From positions 4,340,501 to 4,404,500 of the forward strand of contig CP076546.1 of assembly GCA_018889975.1 (NCBI GenBank): a stretch of 64,000 nt of DNA, in the 5' to 3' direction. Under the pieces are notes generated by a model, which was given only the letters and a program-made list of their open reading frames with translations, did no database searches and was not told the origin of the DNA. The stretch comes from Bacillus sp. NP157 (GTDB lineage Bacteria > Pseudomonadota > Gammaproteobacteria > Xanthomonadales > Rhodanobacteraceae). Position numbers and translations under genes: made by a program. Below, piece after piece: positions 58,069 to 64,000 of the stretch; position 1 is the stretch's first letter, and the number at the start of each line of letters is the position of its first letter.

Positions 58069-59248
58069 GGCCGAGCGATTTCAGCCGCGGCGCGACGAAG
58101 GGCACGGTCAGCATCGTGCTGGCGACGGCCATCAACAGCAGCGCGGTAAAGGTCTCGCTGGTGATCATGTGTTTGTCGAGCAGCACGTTGACGAAGATGA
58201 TCATGATCAACGCCTTGGTCTGTAGCAGCCAGCCGATGACCCAGGCCTCGCCACGCTTCCAGCCGAGCATGCGGCCGGCCAGGCCGACGCCGGCCAGCTT
58301 GCCCAGCACCGACGCGACGAGCAGCACGGCGGCGGCCACGAACACCGCGGTGCCACCGATGTTCCAGTTGGTGCGCAGGCCGGTGGAGAGGAAGAACACC
58401 GGCATGACCACCAGCAGCACGTTGTCACGCAAGGCGTCGAGCTTCGACAGCGTGAACCAGTCACGCTCCATCACCGCGCCGGCCAGGAACGCGCCGACCA
58501 TGAAATGCAGGCCGCACCAGTCGGCACCGTAGCCACAGGCGGCAAGCCAGACCAGGCCAAGGTAGTACCGGTCCGGTTCCTGCACGCGCTCCATCAGTCG
58601 CCGGAACGCCCATGCCGCCGCGCCGAACACGGCGAGGAACGCGGCCTGGTGGCCGACGCGCTTCCAGTCCAGCAGCAGGATGGCGAGCACGGCCCAGATG
58701 GCCAGGTCGTCGAGGCTGGCATAGCGCAGCACGCGCTGGCCAAGCGGCTCGCGCAGGATGCCCAGCTTGGTCATCAGCAGGATGAGGATCGGCAATGCGG
58801 TGACGGCGCAGGCCATGCCCACGCCGACGACGAACTGCCACGGCTGGGTATTGGTACCCATCCAGCCGTCGCGCCAGGCCAGCAAGCCAAGCGCCGCCGC
58901 GCAGCCGGTCAACATGGGTACGCCCAGGGCGAGCGCGGCGGTCGTGCCGCACTCCTTGCGCTGCTGCCACACCGCGCGCAGGTCGAGTTCGATGCCGGCG
59001 ATCCAGACGAACACCATCACCGCCCACCAGGCGATGCCGTTTAGCGCACCGATCACCGGCGGCGCGAACACCGTGGCGTAGTAGTCGGGAAACGCCTTGC
59101 CCAGCACGCCCGGGCCCAGCAGGATGCCGGTCAGGATCTGGACTACCACCAGCGGCGCCCAGTAATCGGTGCGGAACACGCGCCAGATCAGGTACGGCAC
59201 GCCAAGGATGATCACCATGGCGATCAGGAACAATTCGGTTGTACTCAT
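58061..59248 (-). CDS. CPA2 family cation:proton antiporter
   Basis: 395 aa with about twelve helices. GILLGPGVLG and FVWIAGIELDLRAVW fit CPA2 (KefB/GerN-like) exchangers. The half-channel ALPILILLMTKLG and YASLDDLAIWAVL segment carries the conserved Asp pair for ion exchange. HFMVGAFLAGAVMERD is another family block. No C-terminal TrkA-N domain is present, so it is not nucleotide-gated like Kef. It lies 76 bases after the EF-hand gene and is coupled to the MFS exporter. Confidence 0.9.
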   Translation of the reverse strand: MSTTELFLIAMVIILGVPYLIWRVFRTDYWAPLVVVQILTGILLGPGVLGKAFPDYYATVFAPPVIGALNGIAWWAVMVFVWIAGIELDLRAVWQQRKECGTTAALALGVPMLTGCAAALGLLAWRDGWMGTNTQPWQFVVGVGMACAVTALPILILLMTKLGILREPLGQRVLRYASLDDLAIWAVLAILLLDWKRVGHQAAFLAVFGAAAWAFRRLMERVQEPDRYYLGLVWLAACGYGADWCGLHFMVGAFLAGAVMERDWFTLSKLDALRDNVLLVVMPVFFLSTGLRTNWNIGGTAVFVAAAVLLVASVLGKLAGVGLAGRMLGWKRGEAWVIGWLLQTKALIMIIFVNVLLDKHMITSETFTALLLMAVASTMLTVPFVAPRLKSLGHG

Positions 59249-59324
59249 CGGGCCCTCCCCAGGGATGGCCGAGGATACCCGAAACCGATGCCGCGCCTGC
59301 TACGGCAGTGCACGTGTCGAACCC

Positions 59325-59699
59325 TTACTGCGGCGGCTGTGCAAGCTCGCGGGCACTGAGGTAACCATCCTTGTTCGTGTCCAGCCGGTGGAACTGGCGG
59401 ATGAGGTTGCGCTGGAAGTCTTCGAGCTTCACCGGGCGCGCGCCGGGGCGCATGGGGCCGTCGTTCGCATCGAGCACGCCGTCGCCGTTGACGTCCATGC
59501 GCATGAAGCCCTGGCTCATGTAGCGAACGTATTCCGCCTCGTCGACCTTGCCGTCGCCGTCGGCGTCCATGCGCTGCAGGTATTCCTTCGGCGTGCGCGG
59601 GAAATCCTGTGCGCTGGCGTGGCCCGCTGCCAGGCCGAGGGCGAGGGCCAGGAGGGCGGCAGGGCCACCCGCGGGCGAGCCATTTGGACGTCGATTCAT
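59325..59699 (-). CDS. Exported EF-hand calcium-binding protein
   Basis: 124 aa. A signal peptide (ALLALALGLAAGHASAQ) is followed by three EF-hand loops: DADGDGKVDEAE, DVNGDGVLDAND and DTNKDGYLSARE, each with Asp/Asn at positions 1, 3, 5 and an acidic residue at 12. The product should bind Ca2+ in the periplasm. Its position upstream of a cation:proton antiporter is suggestive but proves nothing. It is divergent from the cysteine synthase gene. Confidence 0.88.
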   Translation of the reverse strand: MNRRPNGSPAGGPAALLALALGLAAGHASAQDFPRTPKEYLQRMDADGDGKVDEAEYVRYMSQGFMRMDVNGDGVLDANDGPMRPGARPVKLEDFQRNLIRQFHRLDTNKDGYLSARELAQPPQ

Positions 59700-59777
59700 G
59701 AGGGGCCAGGTAAGGGTTTGTCGGTGCAGGCGGAGCGGCGTACTCTCGGACGACTGCGTCCATCCCGGGAACCGCCC

Positions 59778-60731
59778 ATGATCTACGAGAGCATCCTCGA
59801 CACCATCGGCCGCACGCCCATCGTGCGCCTCCATCGTGTCGCCCCCGCCCACGTGAGTCTGTACGCCAAGGTCGAATCCTTCAATCCCGGCGGATCGGTG
59901 AAGGACAGGCTGGCCATCGCCGTGATCCTCGATGCCGAGCGCAAGGGCCAGCTGAAGCCCGGCGACACCGTGATCGAGGCCACCTCGGGTAATACCGGCG
60001 TGGCGCTGGCGATGGTCTGCGCGGCGAAGGGCTACAAGTTCGTGGCGACCATGGCCGACTCGTTCTCGATCGAGCGGCGCAAGCTGATGCGGGCCTACGG
60101 TGCGAAGGTAATCCTGACCCCGGCCGCCGAGCGCGGCAGTGGCATGGTCCGCAAGGCGGAGGAACTGGCGGCGAAGCACGGCTGGTTCCTTCCTCGCCAG
60201 TTCGCGAACCCGGCCAATCCGGCCTACCACCGCAGCACCACGGCCGCCGAGATCCTGCAGGACTTCGCCGGCCGTCGGCTCGACGCCTTCGTTACCGGCT
60301 GGGGCACGGGTGGCACGCTCACCGGCGTGGGCGAGGTGCTGAAGGTGGCCCGTCCCGAGGTGAAGATCGTCACCTGCGAACCGGCCCCGGCCCCGTTGCT
60401 GCAGGACAAGCCGTGGTCGCCGCACAAGATTCAGGGCTGGACTCCGGATTTCGTGCCCGAGGTGCTGAACCGGAAGGTGTTCGACCAGGACATCCTGGTC
60501 GACGAAGTCGTGGCCCGCGACACCGCTCGCCGGCTGGCGTCGGAGGAGGGCCTGTTCGTCGGCGTCTCCGCCGGCGCCACGGTGGCCGCGGCGCTGGAAT
60601 TCGCCAAAACGGCGGCGGAGGGCAGCGTCATCCTCGCCATGCTCCCCGACACCGGCGAACGCTACCTGTCGACCTTCCTCTTCGAGGGCGTCAACGAAGG
60701 CAGCGACGAAGACTGGCTGGCCACCCTCTGA
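59778..60731 (+). CDS. cysK: Cysteine synthase (O-acetylserine sulfhydrylase) family
   Basis: 317 aa PLP enzyme. The Schiff-base Lys is in FNPGGSVKDRLA, the substrate loop is EATSGNTGVALAMVCAAKGY, and the phosphate-binding loop is TGWGTGGTLTGVGEVLK. FVGVSAGATVAAALEFA is at the C-terminus. It makes cysteine from O-acetylserine and sulfide. The subgroup could equally be CysM; no other sulfur genes are close. A -10-like TACTCT lies about 30 bases before the ATG. Confidence 0.9.
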   Translation: MIYESILDTIGRTPIVRLHRVAPAHVSLYAKVESFNPGGSVKDRLAIAVILDAERKGQLKPGDTVIEATSGNTGVALAMVCAAKGYKFVATMADSFSIERRKLMRAYGAKVILTPAAERGSGMVRKAEELAAKHGWFLPRQFANPANPAYHRSTTAAEILQDFAGRRLDAFVTGWGTGGTLTGVGEVLKVARPEVKIVTCEPAPAPLLQDKPWSPHKIQGWTPDFVPEVLNRKVFDQDILVDEVVARDTARRLASEEGLFVGVSAGATVAAALEFAKTAAEGSVILAMLPDTGERYLSTFLFEGVNEGSDEDWLATL

Positions 60732-60829
60732 ACGCTGAACGGTGACGCGGTTCGAACATCGCCAACGCATCCCCATCACGTCCGCCCCGGCACGGTGGTT
60801 TCCTTAGAACGCCCAAGGAGACCACCCCC

Positions 60830-61306
60830 ATGACCCTGTTTCGCAAGAGCCTCGCCCTGGAACTCGGCGGCCGCGCGCAGCGCCTCGCTGGCGCCGTCAC
60901 CCATGACCGCACCCAGGAGCTGACCGGCGCCGCACGCCAGTACGCGGGCGATGCCGGCCTGCTTGCTGTCCGCACCGGCCGCAAGGCCAGCAAGGTGGCG
61001 ACGCAGGCGACGGCCCAGGCCGCAGCGGTCGCGGCGCTCACCAGCAAGCAGGCGAGGGCGCTGGCCCGCAAGGCCGGTACCCAGGTCCGTAACCATCCGC
61101 GTACGACGATCGCCATCGGCGCCGGCCTCGGTGTCGCCGCGCTCACCGCCGCCTGGCTGATCCGCCGCAATGCGCGCAGGCAGGCCGAGCAGTTCGAATA
61201 CGACGAACACGACCCGACCCGCTATCGCGCCACCAACGCCGCCGGCGACGCCCTCGACGGTTCCGGCGAAGACAACCCGGTGCCGGGCGAGACGGGTTTG
61301 TACTGA
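60830..61306 (+). CDS. YqjD/ElaB-like (DUF883-type) membrane-anchored protein
   Basis: 158 aa. A long, Ala-rich helical N-terminal region (GRKASKVATQATAQAAAVAALTSKQARALARKAG) leads into VRNHPRTTIAIGAGLGVAALTAAWLIRRNARR, a single C-terminal membrane helix with flanking Arg like the ribosome-associated YqjD/ElaB family. An acidic tail follows. YqjD binds stationary-phase ribosomes in E. coli, and the role here is inferred by layout only. AAGGAG precedes the ATG. Confidence 0.65.
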   Translation: MTLFRKSLALELGGRAQRLAGAVTHDRTQELTGAARQYAGDAGLLAVRTGRKASKVATQATAQAAAVAALTSKQARALARKAGTQVRNHPRTTIAIGAGLGVAALTAAWLIRRNARRQAEQFEYDEHDPTRYRATNAAGDALDGSGEDNPVPGETGLY

Positions 61307-61313
61307 CTGAAAG

Positions 61314-61391
61314 CTGTGTAGCGGAATTCCTACACAGATGAGCGAGGTTCGCTGAGTTACGACCGTGCGTGCAATCCATACGATGCACGCA
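61314..61391. promoter_or_regulatory. Operator region of the DUF433/PIN-like toxin-antitoxin module
   Basis: Three inverted repeats: CTGTGTAG/CTACACAG (61314-61321, 61330-61337), AGCGA/TCGCT (61341-61345, 61349-61353) and TGCGTGCA/TGCACGCA (61366-61373, 61384-61391). The last one's final base is the A of the antitoxin ATG, so a bound protein would block initiation directly. Confidence 0.7.
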
Positions 61392-62086
61392 TGGAAACTT
61401 TCGAACATCGCCCATTCCCGTTTGGCGTAGGCGTTTATACGTTCTTCGACGCTGCCCGCTACATCGGCGCAAGCACTCGCGACCTGCGTCGCTGGGTGCG
61501 CGCTTACCATCCCATTGCCCGAACCGGACCCCGTGCGCCTCTGTGGGAATCCGAGTTGTTGCCCTGGCGCCGCAAAGGCCTCGGCTTCCACGATCTGATC
61601 GAACTTCGCTATGTCCAGGCCATGCGCGAGGCAGGAGCAGGCATGCCCCTCATTCGCCGGACAATGGAGTTGGGTCGCTCATATCTGGGCGTGACTCATC
61701 CGCTGTCCTGCGAGCGCTTCGCGCCCTATGCCGAGAGGATCGTCGCCGAGGCATCGGCCAGCTCGCGAGGTCGCCTTGAGCCGTGTGTTAGGGACCAGAT
61801 ACTGAGCGATTTCGCAAACGGCAGGTTGCGAGAGGGCCTCGATGTCGAGGGGCCTGAACGAATTGCGCGATGGTTTCCCTTGCCATCCAGCCGCATGATC
61901 GTGCTCGATCCGAATCGCCGGGCAGGGGACCCCATCCTCGCTGAAGCCGGTGTGCCGACGATCGCCATCGCCGCTGCCTACCATGCGGATAACCAGGACG
62001 CGCGCTTCGTCGCCTGGCAGTTCGAAATCACCGAAGAAGAAGTCAACGTCGCGGTGGACTTCGAGACCATTCGGTGCGCGGCATGA
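61391..62086 (+). CDS. Antitoxin with MerR-like HTH and DUF433 domain
   Basis: 231 aa. The N-terminal part YTFFDAARYIGASTRDLRRWVRAY is a MerR-like helix-turn-helix. The C-terminal RRAGDPILAEAGVPTIAIAAAYHADNQDARFVAWQFEITEEEVNVAVDFE follows the DUF433 pattern (G-x-P-x-I, VPT, five-helix end). DUF433 proteins pair with DUF5615 PIN-like toxins. Here the HTH is fused, giving a one-protein antitoxin-repressor. The stop overlaps the toxin start (ATGA). Base composition is somewhat less GC-rich than the neighbouring housekeeping genes. Confidence 0.78.
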   Translation: METFEHRPFPFGVGVYTFFDAARYIGASTRDLRRWVRAYHPIARTGPRAPLWESELLPWRRKGLGFHDLIELRYVQAMREAGAGMPLIRRTMELGRSYLGVTHPLSCERFAPYAERIVAEASASSRGRLEPCVRDQILSDFANGRLREGLDVEGPERIARWFPLPSSRMIVLDPNRRAGDPILAEAGVPTIAIAAAYHADNQDARFVAWQFEITEEEVNVAVDFETIRCAA

Positions 62087-62484
62087 AGGCGCAGTTGGAC
62101 GAGAATATTTCTCCCGCTTTCGCGCACGCCCTCGATTGCCTGGTGACCGACAGTGGCCATTCGGTCGTGCACGTGACTGCACTGCATCAGCGCGGTACGG
62201 CAGACACCGAACTTCTCTCGCAGGCGCGTCGGCTTGGCGTCGATCTCCATGTCACCCATGACTGCCACCATCGGTGCCAGGCCGAGCGCGACGCCGTCGT
62301 TGCGGGCAACCTCGTGGTATTCGTCCTGACGAGCGGTTGGGAATCACACTCCTTCTTCGAACGCGCTTCTCGCCTCGTCCATTGGTGGCCTCGGCTGATC
62401 ACCGCGTGTGCGACCTTAAGACGGCCGGGGATCTATCTCGTGCCATGGCGAAGCGAGAGTCGGCGATTCCAGCGCGTGGGTTAG
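62083..62484 (+). CDS. DUF5615 PIN-like toxin
   Basis: 133 aa. MKAQLDENISPAFAHALDCLVTDSGHSVVHVTALHQRGTADTELLSQARRLGVDLHVTHD matches DUF5615: the acidic DEN near the N-terminus, the GH-x-VVHV strand and the THD near residue 60 form the PIN-type acidic site. PIN toxins are Mg-dependent RNases. Past residue 65 the sequence departs from typical short members and extends to 133 aa. Its TAG stop shares bases with the TAA stop of the convergent jetD-like gene. Confidence 0.78.
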   Translation: MKAQLDENISPAFAHALDCLVTDSGHSVVHVTALHQRGTADTELLSQARRLGVDLHVTHDCHHRCQAERDAVVAGNLVVFVLTSGWESHSFFERASRLVHWWPRLITACATLRRPGIYLVPWRSESRRFQRVG

Positions 62485-63722
62485 CCAGTGGATGCTGGGT
62501 CTTCTAGCGGCAAAGGCAATAGAGCTGGCAAGTCGAGCGCCTCCTGCTCTGCTTTTTTGCCAGCATCCTGCAGCGTCCGGACGAACATAGCCAACGTCAA
62601 CGGCAGTGGACTGTTTGCCAGCCGCGCGAGCCTGCTCCGGTCGTCCTCCGTTAGTGGCCTTCCCTCGCCAGCAAGCTGTAGTGCCTTCGCGTCCATGGCC
62701 CAAGGTTGCCAGTCCGATGCCCACGGAGCCGACGCACGCAGGGCGATCTCAATGCCCGCCGGGTCGGGATCGGCTGCGATATAGGCCCGCGCCGGTAAGA
62801 GGGAAGCCAGGGCACGCATGGCTGAAAGCCACCAGTCGGGTACGTAACCGGGCATCCACACGACCGTATACCGGTTGCCAAGCCGCCGAGCGACGTCCTC
62901 GAAGCTGGTTCGGTTTTCGACGAGCAGCCACGCGTCGTGTACACCAACGATCGTATGGACCCCAGCCAGCGTCGCGGGGCTCAGCGCGATCACATCGGGC
63001 ACGGCTCGCAAGTCGATCGTGCCCGCCTCGCCGGAAAGCTGGATCGGACCGCGTAAGAGAAGTGTCGGCGTGTGGCGCGAGATGCCAAGCGTCTCGGGAT
63101 CGACGTGGCGCTCGATCCATGTCCAGTCGGCACTGGTGATTGCCTTTGTATCGCCAAGCGCGAACAGCGCGAATTGCACACGGGTGCCGGTTCGCTGGTC
63201 GCGGCACCAGTTCTCCAACTCGCGCACGATCGAGGTGCGCCGTTCGAGCGGCTTGTCGCCAAGCAGGGCGAGGCTTGCATGGAGGGGATGAAGCCGTTCG
63301 TCCGCGGGCTGTTGTCCCAGCGCCGCCTGGCGCCACGAGGACCGTGCGGCAAGCGTCACGAGGCCAAGGGCAGAGCGCAGGGCTTCGCCGTCCAGCCAGC
63401 GCAAGGTGATGAGTTCCCATTGGCTGCCGCGTCGCTTCTCGCTGAGCTCGACCCATCCGTGCTGGAGAAGGAGCTCGACAGCGTCGATGGCGACATGCCG
63501 GGCGTTGCCCGCTTCCGCGAAGAGCGTCTTTGCCTTGACGCTGGTTCCGCCACGCCCCAGTAGCCGAATGACGAGTGCGCGCTCTTCACCGAGCAGGGTA
63601 TCTACATGGCGGCGCACATCCATCGCGCGGCGCATCCGGGTGAGACGTGACGTCGAGCCATAACGCGCCCTGACGCCATGTTGATCGGGCAGCCCCCACG
63701 ACGTGTCGGCTGCCGGATCCAT
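62481..63722 (-). CDS. jetD: Wadjet-like JetD, Toprim-type DNA nuclease subunit
   Basis: 413 aa. The N-terminal 200 residues are helical with a winged-helix-like segment (VEAELLLQHG-type region near AIDAVELLLQHGWVELSEKRR). The C-terminal Toprim domain shows the acidic Glu in AWLLVENRTSFE and the DxD in YIAADPDPAGIEIAL, as in JetD (DUF3322/DUF2220). JetD cuts plasmid or phage DNA after loop extrusion by the SMC-like JetABC complex. It begins within the stop of an SMC-type ATPase gene (TGATG), which supports the pairing. The exact Wadjet subtype is unclear. Confidence 0.72.
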   Translation of the reverse strand: MDPAADTSWGLPDQHGVRARYGSTSRLTRMRRAMDVRRHVDTLLGEERALVIRLLGRGGTSVKAKTLFAEAGNARHVAIDAVELLLQHGWVELSEKRRGSQWELITLRWLDGEALRSALGLVTLAARSSWRQAALGQQPADERLHPLHASLALLGDKPLERRTSIVRELENWCRDQRTGTRVQFALFALGDTKAITSADWTWIERHVDPETLGISRHTPTLLLRGPIQLSGEAGTIDLRAVPDVIALSPATLAGVHTIVGVHDAWLLVENRTSFEDVARRLGNRYTVVWMPGYVPDWWLSAMRALASLLPARAYIAADPDPAGIEIALRASAPWASDWQPWAMDAKALQLAGEGRPLTEDDRSRLARLANSPLPLTLAMFVRTLQDAGKKAEQEALDLPALLPLPLEDPASTG

Positions 63723-64000
63723 CACGCCACCTCGGCGCGCCGGCGCAGCACGGCGAGCGGCTGCGCCCACACGGCGCCGGGCCGCCGCTTGCTGGTTACC
63801 AGCGTCAGCTCGGAAGGCTGGAACACGTTGACGTTGTGCGTCGCCGGCGTGGTCAGGATGTACTGCGCGCGGGTGCTCTTGAGGAACGCGCCGACCTTGT
63901 CGATGTTGAAGATGTCGAGGTGGGCGAAGGGCTCGTCGATGAAGACGAAGCCGCCGGGGCGGTCTTCGTCGCGCATCAGGGCCACGAGCAGCAACAGCGA
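63722..64000 (-). CDS. jetC: C-terminal end of SMC-type ATPase, JetC-like (truncated by window edge)
   Basis: The last 92 residues of a larger protein: GGFVFIDEPFAHLDIFNI contains Walker B with catalytic Glu and a D-loop. ILTTPATHNVNVF holds the switch region, and the basic tail ends RRRAEVA. This is an SMC/SbcC-type head. The N-terminal Walker A head, the coiled coils and any jetA/jetB genes would lie right of base 64000. It overlaps the jetD-like start by 1 base. Assignment as JetC relies on the neighbour. Confidence 0.65.
   Translation of the reverse strand, partial: SLLLLVALMRDEDRPGGFVFIDEPFAHLDIFNIDKVGAFLKSTRAQYILTTPATHNVNVFQPSELTLVTSKRRPGAVWAQPLAVLRRRAEVA

Overview
The window looks like chromosomal DNA of a GC-rich gammaproteobacterium of the Xanthomonadales (Lysobacterales) group, most likely Rhodanobacteraceae (Luteibacter/Dyella-like). 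This is inferred from gene order: slt - NDUFA9-like SDR - cca; engB divergent from cytochrome c4 and two dsbA-like genes; and an aa3 oxidase operon followed by SURF1, an SCO-like gene, ctaA and ctaB. No 16S rRNA, tRNA, CRISPR array, integrase or insertion sequence was recognised.

Left part (1-24 kb). A minus-strand operon holds slt, an SDR and a truncated cca. Next come a membrane GH17 glucan hydrolase, an EEP-family hydrolase, two thiol-disulfide lipoproteins of DsbA type, and cytochrome c4. These are followed by engB, a free-methionine-sulfoxide reductase, bioD, an M3 dipeptidyl carboxypeptidase lipoprotein, two related orphan genes (one visibly AT-richer), a 2OG-Fe(II) oxygenase and bifunctional putA. 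The aa3 cytochrome oxidase genes (DUF2244, coxB, coxA, a 41-aa membrane protein, coxC) end at a strong terminator.

Middle (24-44 kb). A RelE/HTH toxin-antitoxin module sits between coxC and the oxidase-assembly genes (DUF2909, SURF1, SCO-like, ctaA, ctaB). Then come an alpha/beta hydrolase with hemH, a SYLF protein, tatABC, ctpA-envC, glutamate synthase gltBD, an NRDE protein and an SDR. The logic here is housekeeping: heme supply, oxidase assembly, twin-arginine export, cell-wall remodelling and nitrogen assimilation.

Right part (44-64 kb). This part is more varied: YchJ and a membrane ORF that runs antisense through it, lipocalin, HutD-dinG, an OmpA-like protein, two DUF1993 paralogues flanking an ABC-2 exporter, FUSC and VIT-type membrane proteins, and a minus-strand cluster (EF-hand protein, CPA2 antiporter, MFS exporter, diguanylate cyclase). 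After cysK and a YqjD-like membrane protein, the right edge becomes a small defence-like cluster: a DUF433/PIN-like toxin-antitoxin pair tail-to-tail with a Toprim gene and the end of an SMC-type ATPase. That last pair is a Wadjet-like (JetC-JetD) system cut by the window edge.

Nine copies of a 24-bp REP element (core TGTAGGAGCGCGC) are scattered through intergenic DNA. Three of them supply the last Leu codon and the TAG stop of the preceding gene. Two form inverted pairs with identical 45-bp loops.
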